Shown in pieces: positions 27,823 to 40,551 of a stretch of 64,000 bases of DNA. Below the pieces are notes generated by a model that searched no databases, was not told where the DNA came from, and was given only the letters and a program-made list of their open reading frames with translations. The stretch spans positions 62,001 to 126,000 of the forward strand of contig JAPYMA010000217.1 in the NCBI GenBank assembly GCA_035041965.1, given 5' to 3'. The translations under genes were made by a program, and so were the position numbers. Numbering within the stretch: the stretch's first letter is position 1; each line of letters starts with the position of its first letter. The DNA is from Anisakis pegreffii (lineage: Eukaryota > Nematoda > Chromadorea > Rhabditida > Anisakidae).

Positions 27823-30533
27823 TTATTGAGCAACGAAAATTTCAGCTTGAACGGAAGCAGTTTTGGATGATGATGCAAGCATTTCTATCGACAAAAATTT
27901 AGCGTAAATAGTGATGAATGATATGACGAATTTGCATATAAATATGCACATAAGTAAAGAGGTAAACAGATAAACGAATGAATAATAAACAATGATTATA
28001 TTTTTCAAACAGAAATATTATTAAAAACAAGAAGAATATTAAACACAAATAACAGAATATGATGTAGCATATAGAAATATCAGTGAACGATCAATGCATC
28101 GTTATGAACGTTGCTTTATGGTGGCTCAATTGTAGTGAATTAGCTTCTTCTCGTGCTTCTTCTTCTCGTTCACATTATATAAACACGGACAAACGCACAG
28201 CTGCTAAACATTTGGTGGAGAAGCGAATAACTGCAAACGTAGTGGCAAAATAAATACGACTGAAACGATGATGATGGTTAAGGGTCGGTCGCTAGCTTAG
28301 GTCAGGCGGTTGGAGACGAGATGAGTCGAGCCAAGCCTGGCCAGACCGCGCCGATCGACTGCCACGAATTACTGCCTCTCTATTAATGAAACAAGCCAGC
28401 AAGTGAGCTATAGCGAGAGTGATGATTCACTACAAATTTACAACAACATTCGACGATCCAAATAAAACGTTTATTTGAAATATTTATAACGAATATTTCT
28501 CTTATCACATTGAATAATTTTTTTCGAATTTTTTAAATCGTTGACGTTTAACGTTTAGATTTGTTGAGAAATGCCGAAATAAGATTAAATCCAACAAGAA
28601 ATGTGATGATTTTTCAAGATGCAGATGTATGGTAACGATGATGACGAAATAATATTTCGCGATAACCGTGAGGCTACGCTCGTGATGAGCAGTTGTGATT
28701 GTTGAATGGAATAGAGCAATCAAAGTGGATGTGAAAATTTAGTTCGTTTAAAGAGCACGAGAATATATGTAGGAAATATGGTATCCAAATAACGATGGTA
28801 CGTGCAGTACCATGACACTATTATGAGTCATTTATGTACGAAAATGTGCAAACGCTCAAATCACGTATGCGTTGAGATATGCTAAACTGGAATTTGTGCA
28901 TGAGTAAATGGACAAGTTGCGATCAGTTTGAATGCTTCAACTGTGAGATAGACCTGTTGCTGGAACAAAATCGGAGATTGTCAGAAGATTGCAAAAACCC
29001 TCTTAGAGTATGGTCAGCGGCTAAAAACATTTTACCATTTGTACCAAACAGCTGCTCGTTTATTTCGGAGTATGATACGGCCAGTTTTTTCAGACCTGTT
29101 TGTAACTGCAAGTTCTCCATTATATGTGGTAAATGAAGTTGTGATCTCAGCCAGTTTAAAGAAGATAGGGAAATGACGATTGAGATGAGCGGTTAAGTTG
29201 ATGAGAAAGACGGAGACATCGTCGGATAGGAACCGATGAACACATACAGATATGCATGTGGAGATCGAAGGATGAAAGTGCAGTAAAAGTATATAAAGAG
29301 GAATATTGGTTGAGGAATATTCTCATGATAATGGGTCAAATTCAGGATTTTTCAGTGCTTAGAAGTGATTTTTCTGAAAATTTCCATATAGTGTGCGATT
29401 GGTGCATGTTATTCACGATAATGTTATTTTCGCAGGTAGTGAAGAGTAATGCAGTGGACTCGACTGGATAGTTCACAAAGGCATATTATTTGAAAGTGCA
29501 AAATGGATTTCAGATGAAAGTTTATGAAATTCGATCCATACATAGATGAATTAACACACGTAAAAAGCACAAATGCATCTGAACCCAAAAACACACTCAA
29601 ATACTTGTCTATAACCCAGTTATTCTATTTGATTTTTTTGCATTCTTCATGGTATTGATAATACCATTGATCTGTTTCATGTTTGTTAAAGGAATAGTTA
29701 ATTCATTTTCATAAATACTCTTCAGATATTCCATATACCCTCTTTGGAGTTTATTAATATTCCTGCAGGAGAAGAGTCTGAAACGTTTTAAATTATCTCC
29801 AAAGAGTTAGGAAAAAAAAATGAAAAAATTAAACTGAGTGGGAATTCATGTTATATGAGTCTCAATGGTTTTAAACAAATACACAAATCAAACTAAAATG
29901 AAATCAAATGTAAAATTGCTGCAGGCCTATTGAATTAGTTAAACTCACAGCTACATATTCGGCGACTAAAATTTTAAATGTTCACAAAATCATTAATAGA
30001 TGAGACGAGCTGGAAGTTCCCAGGAAAACGTGAGCGTGTGAATAGGAAACATTACTGTATTATATTTGTCAGAAATCTATATAATTCACATGATATAACT
30101 GCGTTGAGCAATTCATTAAATATTTGTATTTTACGGATATTAGAAATTTTGAAATAGTTTACTTTAATGAAACAATTCATTCATTTGGTAAACAAATACA
30201 CAAATCAATTCAATAATTTGAATCACGAAAATAAATGAAATAAAAGGAATACAAAATCTTGATACGTGATGATGCATGTAAAGGATGCACGGAAAACAAT
30301 TGTTTGAATGATTGAAATAGTTGAAATCGATGTGCATATACAGGGTAGAACTTTCGATTTTCAAACTACTTCAGCCAATGCAATACGAAAGCACATGTTC
30401 AAGCAGAATATTTATATATCCTATTAATTGTTTAATATATAGCACTTAATCGGATGTACATACGAAATGAATCAGCAAGTGCTTCGGTAAAATTGCCTTC
30501 ATTAGCGTTTAGAGGCCGTCCATGTTCTTCAGC
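27823..30533 (-). CDS. Possible unidentified small gene (isolated exons only)
   Basis: Three minus-strand blocks have good splice borders and protein-like content. Block one, 30533-30464, encodes 23 codons (AEEHGRPLNANEGNFTEALA...) between a TTTACAG acceptor and a GTATGT donor. Block two, 29105-29045, encodes LQTGLKKLAVSYSEINEQLF between a TTGCAG acceptor and a GTACAA donor. Block three, 27884-27823, encodes MLASSSKTASVQAEIFVAQ and a stop. Blocks two and three join in phase. Block one does not join block two directly, so an exon would be missing between them, and no start was found. Block two looks helical. I do not recognise the protein and infer no function. Some or all of this could be chance. 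Confidence 0.25.
28262..28378. other. GC-rich block of unknown nature
   Basis: About 120 bases with clearly more G, C and CpG than the surrounding AT-rich DNA. Both strands carry stops in most frames, and no tRNA or known RNA fold was recognised. It could be a promoter-proximal segment, a mobile-element fragment or an RNA gene. Confidence 0.35.
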
Positions 30534-32940
30534 CTGTAAACGTCGTATCAGTTCAGTGATGGATTGACGATGAGGCAGACATGCACAAAACCATAAACAG
30601 ATAAACCAGCTCAGTTCACCTCGGCTATAGTTTATTCGAACAACTCACCGAACAAACAACACGTAAACTCCCATCTCTTCAATTCTTAAGATATCTTCCA
30701 ATGCGCACATGCCTCTGCGAATGTCAGTCACTCATGTGCTATCATTTTTTCTGCGATGATGCATGTATAAACAGGCGCACATCCCGGTATGATGACAGCA
30801 GGTCATATTTTATACTGACCTTCGATTACGTTTCACCTAACAACGCTCATTCAAATCCGATTGTATTAGAATGCATCACCTCGCTTTCCTAATTTACATT
30901 GAATATTCACATAAACACATAAACGCATCTCTCACTATGTCGATTTCACAATGTCGTTTTGTAAATGTACAGTGGTAGGTTGGTTAGATGTGCATTATGC
31001 GAATTTATGAATCACACTTCCTGTTTAATACAGAAAAGATTACCGTTTGTAAGCATTCAGTCACGATACCAAATTTCTATATTGATTCTTCCAGGCTGAC
31101 TGAGGCAGTTGTGAGCATGGCTATTGTTCGCAACTGAGCGACTTTCACAATGACAGCTGCTAGGGTTTGCAAAATCCCAACTATTGTCCAATCCGAGGGT
31201 GAGGATTGAATGCTGGGACCGTTTTCAATCCCGAGAATAAAAACGACCGTGAATGGAAGACAAAGCAACGGCGATGATGAAAAATGAAGTAAGAGTGATG
31301 ATGTAACGAAATTACTGATCACGGCTTTGTGAAAACGAAAGCCGAGCTGGCGCTAATATGTAATTATTTAGACATTTATTGCCACTTGGTGGTAAACAAC
31401 AAATATTACTGAATAAGAATGAGCTCAGAATGACTGATCTGTAATTCAAGATGAGTACATTACCATAATTATATAAAATGTCATAGTTTATCTAATCCCG
31501 AGATCGCAGGATTTTTGAGAACATAAATCACAGCATCAGATCGGTATTCAGAAGTCGGGATTCATGCATCTCTCGCAAACACTAGTGTGAATGCGATCAC
31601 GGATGATTGGGGCTGTTGGAGTGTGCCACGCAAACGAATGCGTGTCATTAAGGAATGCGTCCTGTAGTGAGAACGCACAGTAGCAAATGCTTTATCGACG
31701 ATACGATCTATGAAAATTTGATATATTTACTTCATTTTATCTAATCAGAAATCCTGATAATTTCAGGAATTTTGGGCAATAAAGTGATATTAAAGTAAAA
31801 TTGATTCGAATGTTTTCAAAGTCGTTATCAATATTTAGGATATGTCAAATCTGAAGAGACCTCACCACAAATTTGACAGTGAGTTAGTGCAGCAATGGAC
31901 TGAATGAAATGAGGGTGAAAAAATTTCTTAAACACTTTCTTGTTTTTTTTCTGGTTTCGAGCATAAATAAAGCTAGAGAAATTATTGGTGACTCAAAGAA
32001 AATAATGACCAGGGCTGGAGAAAAAATATAGAATGCTTTCTGGTTTTTGAAATGTAAAAAAAATAGAGAACATTGTTTCTGATTAATTTTATGCTTATGC
32101 AGAAACAAAATGTTTATACAATTGTGTTCTTTGATGTGCTCCGACTTTTGAAAGAACTCACAACGTTGTGCGATGAAATGTGTCGTAAAAATGAGGCAAG
32201 ATTGCATCGTATCGAGTGATGAAAACAGATGTACTTCATAAGAATTGTCATTCAGTGTTTTTTGGAGTCATTCTTATTGATATGATTTATTGCAAAATCA
32301 CTTGCAGTTCATACCGTAGTCGACTGATATGTATTACCATCATTGAAGAGCCTTCAATTCAAACTTCCTTTTGCATCAACCTTTTAATCCATTCCCACTT
32401 CTCGCATGATATTATCCGGATATTTAGTAGATTAGGTTCATCTAGAAAGTTGTAATTCGACAGTTGACTAATTGTATTTTTATCAACTTCAATCAATACC
32501 AATCTAGCAGTCATATAATTTCAAAAATTGTCGGCATAAGTCAAAGTATGACTTTTAATGAGGATTTTTATGGGCGAACAGGTGGCTCCTATTGTTTAAC
32601 TCTACGCAAGTACTAAACGAACAGAGCATATAAATATGTGCTTGTTAGATACAGTAGAGGATTATCATTACTGTGCATTTTGGTTGCCATTCTTAGTGAA
32701 GCACTCAGACATTAATGTCAGTGGCTATAGTTTTCGAAGGTAAATTCACAAAGAAAGGAGGTATTCATATCACCATCGTATAATCCGTTGCAGTCAGTGA
32801 ATTGAATCTTTTTGATGATTATCCGACGAACTTGTTTCATTATCTACTTGACTGGACTGATCATTCGTATAAATTTGGACACCTTCAGTCAAATTGCATT
32901 TTATATCCTTTCATTTCATTCGCTAAGGTAAATACATTTA

Positions 32941-33091
32941 CTACGAAGCTTTTCCACAAGCTTCGATGTTTTTAGTTACCACACGACTCATAAAATCTTC
33001 AATATTGTTAGTCACCTGATAATTCCTGGTCTCCCCTTCGTCTTGCAATTCATGAATGCAACGTAGCATCAGTGCTGCCACTTTTAAAAAT
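32941..33091 (-). CDS. Candidate terminal exon, unknown protein
   Basis: A minus-strand frame of 49 codons ends at a TAG (32941-32943) and follows an ATTTTAG acceptor at 33092-33094. It begins FLKVAALMLRCIHELQDEG and ends KNIEACGKAS. The amino-acid mix is protein-like, but the opposite strand is also largely open and no upstream exon was found. I do not recognise the family. It cannot belong to the candidate gene at 27.8-30.5 kb unless as an alternative end. Confidence 0.22.
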
Positions 33092-34920
33092 CTAAAATTG
33101 CATCTCGTCCGTCCAATCGACGAGTGACATAATGTTGACATTAGCAGTACTTCAAAAAGATTTTTTAACCAAATCCGATTGAGCATACTTTTAGGATTTT
33201 AAATTTGTGTTTTCGAAATTTTCAACGATGATACGAATGATCGTCACTGCAATGAAATAAAATTTTTGAAGAGGACTGATAAGGTGTATAAGTAGGAAAA
33301 ACGTTGATTGGCTGTTACCACTTTACTGGTGCATTTCAATATTTGTCTATGCTACGATCAGCATACATTCATTCATCTACGTTTTTGTTCATTTACATTC
33401 ATTTCGATCGTCAATTTTGCTGCATTCATATTAAATTCATAATAATGTTTTGTTGACGAACATCATCTCTCAGTTTATGTTTTCAAGCCGCAGCTCAACT
33501 TAAACAATCTCATAACATGAAAAATGACAGTGTGCATCCGTTTAAGCGATTCGTGGAATGGATTATAAGACGCAAGATACAATATGATGGCTGTTTGAAG
33601 GACTGAGCGAATGCATCGGCATTACTGCTCGACAATGAATCTTTGTGAGCTCAGCGTCTTCATAAACATGATAAAATGACAGTGTACCGTTACGATACTT
33701 ATTTGCAGTCATACTGAATTACTATTGGATTTTCAGTCATTTATTTCGCTAATGCATATACTACACAAAAACATGAAGATGTGAACCCCTAATTTCTTTC
33801 GAAATCGATTAAAGCTATGAGTTTGTTTCGCATATCAATCTTATTACATTATTAAAACTGTTTGACGACATCACAAATATCATACTTTGTTCGTACAAAT
33901 TATTTACATTCCTTTTCGTTCGATTTAATACATTGATTAAAGCATCCGAATCGTTTTATTGAAATAGAATACTCAACATAATGTTTATTGTGTTGAATCT
34001 TTCGTGATGAAAATGCAGTAACAAACGAAATAGCAGCGAGGATTGGAAAGTTTGATTAGAAGTGTGCAGAGGTGAGAGGGGGTCGAACTGAATCTAATTG
34101 ATGGACGTTATTGTTGTGGGTGTATTGATTGCTAACAAAACAATGCTGAGTTAAATGAATAAATGAGTGAGTCATCTGAGTGCAGTCATCTTGCTAGGTT
34201 GACAAGCAATTATTTTCTGGTCATTTCATTAAACCGGACACGATTCATTCATCTTTTGCAATTTTCCTTGCATTCACCAATTCACAGTCAATTCTTTCAG
34301 AACGGCGTATTACATCCTAGAGTGGCTATCATCATTTAATGCATTCTCCCGTATTTCTTCACCTCAGCACATATCAGTACATAATTTTTATTAGTGTTTC
34401 TGTTGCATCTGAATATTGCTTTCAACCATCGATCCTTAAACTTAGAATTTGCCTCGTTCTCTTGTCACGGACAATGCGCTAAATTTAATTTTACCTTATC
34501 TGTTGCAAATTGATATTTTGAATTAAATCTTAAACATTTAAGTACTCTATATCAACGGCATTTTACCTCTATAAGAAGGAAGCGAAGAGTATTCAGACAG
34601 TACACATACATACATCTATGTAGATCAATATGACTTTTTATTGCAAACAAGGTTCAAATGGTGAATCAATCCATAACGCATCATCATAACACAGTGTTTG
34701 TAATCGTCATCAATGATACTTTACACTGTAATCGTCTTGAAAGCTTCTAATTGAGAAAAAAGTGTTGCAACACTCCGCATCTCTGTGTGGAATTAATTCA
34801 TAAAAATTCATCGAATTATAAACCACTTCTCAACTGAAATGATAGTTTTGTGATAGAGTGACATCAACGGTGAATTTCACGTTGATAACGCAATAGGATA
34901 GGGAAAATAACAAATTCAGT

Positions 34921-34943
34921 TTTCAATTTCAGGATTGCTAGCG
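34921..34943 (+). promoter_or_regulatory. Candidate spliced-leader acceptor of the DEG/ENaC gene
   Basis: CAATTTCAG ends at 34932, 11 bases before the ATG at 34944, and no upstream coding exon is needed. The same 11-base spacing occurs at the alpha-glucosidase gene. Confidence 0.55.
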
Positions 34944-37900
34944 ATGTTCGAACGACCTGAGGAAAACCCATCTGATGCAGTTCCTTTATCGGATGAAAGT
35001 ATTCTGCAGCAGTTTGGTAAAGGAAAGCGACAATGCTGGTGGTCAAGAGGAAACAAGTATCGCTTGATTGGGTTCTTCAACATTTCTCCAGCGATATCCG
35101 TATATTTTTTCTCAAATCCCCCAAAAGTCTTAACAGTAAATAATTTCCATGATATCGATTCATTGGAGAATTACTACTGAAACAGCATCAAAGAATTTCC
35201 ATATAACTCAGAATATCGCATTCAATTGATTATCTTAATTGTATGCAGAATTTGTGTTAATGTTTGATATTAAGATTACCTAACGGTAAGGTAGAAGTTC
35301 AATGGATTAGAAGGCAAGAAAAATGCATTTGAAGTGTTAGAGATCACTAGTTATATTTTAGCCGTCCGAGTGACGAACACGTCGTCATCACTGAAACTGA
35401 AATGGATGAAATTTGTGAGGAAGATGACAACAATTTCATTCTCTTTAGGGTATGGAAGTTATGTCGACGTTTCCTTAATATCTTTATTGGTGTGTCAAAC
35501 GACCAGTTTTTCTTGAGAGCGACTGCACGTGATAGGGAAAGGATGCGGAAGTAAATCGGAGTCAACAGATGAGTCGCATACCCAACATTTTAGTCATCCG
35601 GATGACAAACACGTCGTGTTTTTGGAATCATAGAACGGCTAGTACCACCAGATCATATACGGCTCGTCTTGAAACTCCGACTTACGTTTGCAACCCTCCA
35701 TTAAATGTGATGAAAGGATAAAGCATTCCAGGATAATACAACATTCCACGGTGTCAGAGACTTATTGATCTCTCGATCGTTATTCATGCAAATTGTTTGG
35801 ATCACCCTCATAATGCTAGCGCTTATATTCGCTGTTCATGGATCTTATATGATATTCAGTGAATATATTGCTCGTCCTGTTGTCGTATCATATTTTATTC
35901 AGGAAGCGGGTACGGATTGTCATTGATAGTTATCCTCCTGCTGTAATGGAATCATCTTCAATTTACTAACAACACAATTAATTATGTTTTCATGAAGCTA
36001 CAAAACTAGCAAACGATACTACTTGCAATATTAATCGAGACGAATCGAAAAGAAACAGATAATCAAAATGTTCTTCAGGGCGTCGTCTCGCACTTCCAGA
36101 TATTGTGATATGCCCATTCAATCGATACAATCGATCGTATCTGGAAGAGCTGAATGTGAGTCGAGGACTGGCTCAGTATCTGGAACTATCATACCCCAGT
36201 CCGATGCTTCACTCATTTCAGACACGTCAATACACTGAAACTGTGGCCAACATTGATCGTTTTGATTTTGAACTAGAGATGCTGCTTAAAAAACTCGGCA
36301 ATATATCATTCACGCAATTCATTAAAATGGTTCACATTTTTGTAAAGTGTTTTACCGATCGAGTTGAAATATATCAGTGTTCACTTACCTATATCCAGCA
36401 ATTTACATATGTCAGTTCACTCGGTTAAAAACATTCATTATCATGCTGATAGTATGTGGGCACGAATAAGCTCTTATGAAGAGAGTTTGAAATAAGAGCA
36501 TCCTGATAGCTTTATGAAGTTTTACATGGAATCTGTTAGGATGCCTTCTCCACAAAGTTCAACGGGACTCAAGAAAGCTTTGAGTCCATGAACTTCGAAC
36601 ATCTGGGTATGGCTCGATAGGGTATTAACGACTTAAAGACAAGATTTGTTGAGCAAATAGCATTAAATTTCTTTACTGCAAACAAAAACGATTGAACTGT
36701 TCATTGTTATTTGAGAGCTTTGCATTGATGCTTATACAGGCAGTTTGTTCAAGAAACGATTGTTCACATGTTGTCGAACCAATGAAATTATCGGAAGTAA
36801 TTGCTCATATTTTCAAAATGAGTTTCTGACTCAATTTGCAGTCAACATTGGATTGTTCAGCCTTCTTCGAGAACAAAGCAGTATGTGATAATTTAACAGA
36901 AACAATGTCTTCTGCTGGCAAATGCTTCAGGATACCAGGTATTGACCAAGTAAGTCAATTTAATGACGACAAACTATTCGAGACCCAGAAAATTAATGGT
37001 AATACGCTACAAGTTATGAACTCGTTCGTAATTGAATAAAGCGTTCATGAACGTGAATCATTAAGGAAGGAGACGGTTTCGGTTACGGTGCGAGATTTGT
37101 CATAAAACTGCCAAACCATTTATACAATCCAGGCGTCAATCAAATGCTCAACGATGGGATTGCCATAAAATTAGCCGAGAGAAGCCGTGGAATCGATAAT
37201 GATCTAACCTTTATACCATCGGGTATTGAAATGAAATGACTGATGATATTTTCATAGTTCTTCAACTGGTTGAAATTATCATTGATTATTATCCAGGTGT
37301 TCATGCAATCATGCCACTATCGGCAACCAAATATGAATTCATGAACGATCCACCTCGTTATATGTGCGAAGAAGATGCAGATCCCACTTATAGCAGAGTT
37401 TGGTGTTTTGAAGTGAGTTCCACCATTTTTTTCAAAACAATCAGCAAAGAAATCAGAACATGATAATCAAGAATGTCACTTGAAGGTTTGTTTGACGCAA
37501 GCGTCCGAAGATGTATGCAACTGCTCACTGGCAGCCGCAACAGTGCTACGGAAACCATCGATTTGCACAACGAAACAATTCTTTCACTGTTTTGCAGTAC
37601 AACTTTTTTCGGTGAATAATACACACATTGTTGAGGTTGGTTGAAATCAAGCTACAATTATCAAGACAGGCTCGATGACGTTATGCATTCTAGCATTGCC
37701 AGTGAAAGTGCCTCTTTGTTTAATGTGCATATCTCATCGTCAGTGAAATTCATTTCGTAATTACTCCATGCGTATAACTGTACATTTCACGATTCGATGT
37801 GCTAACGAAGGAATGAAGTTTCTTTGTTTGATTGAATGCAATCAGTTTCATGTTCCTATTGTAGCGATGCAAAGAGCAATGCAAACCGCCTTGCTCATAT

Positions 37901-39101
37901 TGGCATTTCCAAAAAACAGTCAGTTACGCGCATTTCCCGGCTAAGCACACTCGCTACATAGTGGACAATGACACTGAATGGGAAACCCTGCAAAATACAA
38001 TCATCCTCGAGGTGACTGCATTTTCAGTTGTTTTTTCTTGCATTTCAGATATCGTTTATAGTGGTTTGTTTGTATATAATTTGTAATTTCAACTTGCATA
38101 TCACCGTTTGATTTTGGAATAAATAAATTTGAGAAATGTAATTTACGATTTAAAAAAGAATTTTTAAAATTATCATAGGATTTAGTGAAAACGTGCAAGT
38201 CAATGCTTATAGTTAGTGAATTAGAGGGTAATAGGGGAAGTTGAGGAGGTTGGAAAAGCATTATTGCTGGATTTTCTCACATTTCTTTCATAATTGTTCA
38301 ATTTTTGATCATGTTCAAATTTTCTTTGATCATGAAAAAGTGACTCCTTTGCTATCACTGAATAACTCTTGACGACAAAGTTTTTGATCAGTTTAATTTA
38401 CTTTTGATTTGTCCATGAGTAGTAATAGATTTTCATAACGTCGGCTCATTTGAAACTGCTCATCCTGCATTCAAGTCACATGCGACTAATTTGAGTGCAA
38501 TAAACGATTTCTGAAGTTGTAGGTATTTTATACGAGCTTGGATTTCACAGTTATTAAACATATGGTCTCAATGACGCCGAGTTCGTTCATCGCTCAAATT
38601 GGAGGTGATTTTTGCTTCATTTTTGTTTTTATCATCATTGTAATTGTTGATATTGTTAGAATTTTTGCAATTAGATCGAACGATTCAAGCAAAGGTTTTC
38701 ATGGAATTTTATTCCTTATGCACTTTCTTAATCAATTATGTCAAATAAAATATGAAACTCCAGAAAATAACAGAATCAGGGTACAAACCCGTGTTGCCAA
38801 GCATCCAATGTAGGCCGCGTTTATAAATGAATTAATCATTTTTGAATCTCTCTCCGCTGACTGTCGTAAAATGATGCAAAATATGTTGACATTCATAAAT
38901 CCTTCTGCAAAATGAGACTTGTTTCAAACCTCATGAACAATTTCTATAAACCGTTGAATAAAGTTATTAATTGCTCTTTCTTCAGGTCAGATATCACTAT
39001 GGATTGGCGGTTCGATAATATCAATTCTACAACTTGTAATTTACTTGCTACGTGGCGTAGTTTCATCGTTCAGTCAAAAAATTTTTTTGAATTGTTGCTA
39101 A
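34944..39101 (+). CDS. DEG/ENaC family ion channel subunit
   Basis: Eleven exons join in phase: 34944-35016, 35724-35909, 36079-36341, 36740-36796, 36842-36949, 37066-37222, 37297-37412, 37486-37635, 37865-38011, 38523-38604 and 38986-39101, for 484 residues. The product is a plasma-membrane cation channel subunit of the degenerin/epithelial sodium channel type. The N-terminal FQDNTTFHGVRDL corresponds to the family His-Gly gating motif. TM1 covers about 42-68 (IVWITLIMLALIFAV) and is followed by LPDIVICPFNRY. The extracellular domain is cysteine-rich (CNCSLAA; CKEQCKPPC). TM2 begins IGGQISLWIGGSIIS, with GGS at about 454-456 as the G-x-S selectivity filter. The exon 8 donor (37636) is less certain. 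The length is within the family range. Ligand and exact subfamily cannot be told from sequence alone. Confidence 0.9.
35357..35623. repeat. Duplicated motif in DEG/ENaC intron 1
   Basis: A stretch starting TTTTAGCCGTCCGAGTGACG at 35357 recurs as TTTTAGTCATCCGGATGACA at 35588. Both are followed by AACACGTCGT. About 25 of 30 positions agree, about 230 bases apart in direct orientation. Confidence 0.6.
36555..36595. repeat. Two-part hairpin in DEG/ENaC intron 3
   Basis: AAGTTCA (36555-36561) pairs with TGAACTT (36589-36595), and GGACTCAA (36565-36572) pairs with TTGAGTCC (36580-36587). This gives 15 pairs interrupted by a small internal loop and closed by a 7-base loop. Confidence 0.65.
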
Positions 39102-39335
39102 AAACGGATGAACCCCGTATGGATTTGGTCTCATCGATTCCATGAAAAGGTTGCTGCTTGTTGGCGTGCCATGTATCCTGGGATTATAACACATGAGTGA
39201 TTTTTGGTGGATTCGGACAAGGAGGAAGCATATGCTTTCAATAAGCTGTTATTGATTCTGAATATGATCAAAAAGGAATGAATTGAGATGAAAACTTCGC
39301 TGATAAAAATCATCTGATAAGACATTCATAACGGC

Positions 39336-39397
39336 ATTCAATACTTTGCTGAATTTCAATTATCACATTCAATACTTTGCTGAATTTCAATTATCAC
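39336..39397. repeat. Exact 31-bp tandem duplication
   Basis: Two adjacent identical 31-base copies, each starting ATTCAATACTTTGCTG, lie about 235 bases after the DEG/ENaC stop codon. Identity suggests a recent duplication or an assembly artefact. Confidence 0.85.
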
Positions 39398-40434
39398 CGA
39401 GGAACATCTTGAAGAAAGGCGAAAAAAACAGCGTTTGAGCTGTTCCATTTCAATCAATAGTATTATTCTGTTTTCTCAGGTTCTTAAACTTTGTTCTAAT
39501 TGTTATCACTATTGTCCATTTCGTAACTGCAATGCTTATAACGTCAGTGACAATAATTACCATATTGCTATTTCCATCCTGTTTATCAGTTGCAGTTGAG
39601 TTACCCTTTTTGCACTATTTACGTGCAGTAATGAAAACTTTCAAGAGCAGACATTTTTAAAGAGAGCATGATTATTGATCCTGAAACACACCCAGCACCA
39701 ACAGTCATTCAATAAAATAATTTTTTGGACGTTTTAATTGTGAATAGTTCTGCATACGATCAGACGAAATTTTGATTACACCACACTTTCTTTGGAGAAG
39801 CAACCGGAGTGCTCATTTCATGATAATTTTATAACAAAGTAATGCTTTTATCTTTCTTTGCGAACGCACAGTTCAGCGTTTAGATTAGTTCATTAGGCAA
39901 TAACACTTCGATAGTTATTTAGGAAAGCAATGTTTAGATGGCATTTCGAAAAATGATTTGTAGGTTTCTTTCTTATCGACGTGTTATTGTCTAATGCACT
40001 AATTCAGTGAAAAAATACTTTTTGCAAGCGTATCATTTAGTGTATTCTGAACAGAATAGACATTCGAGAAACGAAAGATAATTCTTCACTTAAACGATAT
40101 ATAAACCTCAGTACGGGTGAATGACTCATTCCTTTTGCGTTCATCACCAGCTTAAGGTACTGATAGGGCGACAGTCGAACTTCGTTCTGAATTTTTTTTC
40201 CCGAATGAAAATGATTTTTCTATGACGTGATTAGCAGAAATAGAGAACTGAAACTGAACCGTCAAATGCTCGCACATTTTACTGCGGTGATGAATGCAAG
40301 TCTTCAACAAGAGCAATACATTTTTAGATTGATACCAATTATGGTACATCGAAAATTGCATAACGAACTCGCTTTCTAGAATATCGCACAACAACGATCA
40401 TTGAATTTTTTCACCTTTGTATTTGATTTTATTC

Positions 40435-40551
40435 ACAATCTAATCATGTGATGACGAATTTTATTTGTCATCTACAATCTAATCAGATAATAATAAACTT
40501 TATATGTCATTTACATTGTAATCTTGTGGCAATAAAACTTATTTACACTGT
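40435..40551. repeat. 39-bp tandem repeat, three diverged copies
   Basis: ACAATCTAATCA occurs at 40435 and 40474 and as ACATTGTAATCT at 40513, a constant 39-base spacing. Each is followed by an AT-rich tail containing TTTAT and GTCAT or similar. It lies between the DEG/ENaC and alpha-glucosidase genes. Confidence 0.75.

Larger units (their letters stand above)
26153..34932. other. Gene-poor interval with unassigned candidate exons
   Basis: This 8.8 kb gap between the chondroitin synthase and DEG/ENaC genes contains one small hAT-type element, a GC-rich block at 28262-28378, and a few short open stretches bounded by splice-like signals (listed separately). The region 33187-34932 shows nothing I can name. 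Long introns of an unrecognised gene, or 5' non-coding exons, would fit. Confidence 0.4.

Noticed and set aside
28879..29136. An 85-codon plus-strand frame (MLNWNLCMSKWTSC...)
   Set aside because: There is no family resemblance and no splice context. The minus strand at the same place has a better-bordered candidate exon.
31077..31322. An 81-codon minus-strand frame with hydrophobic and Ser-rich content
   Set aside because: There are no splice borders or homologous motif, and the residue pattern changes abruptly, as in chance frames.
38605..38813. Hydrophobic read-through after IAQIGG in the DEG/ENaC gene that could pass for TM2
   Set aside because: It lacks the G-x-S filter. The exon at 38986, in phase, supplies the real TM2 with WIGGS.
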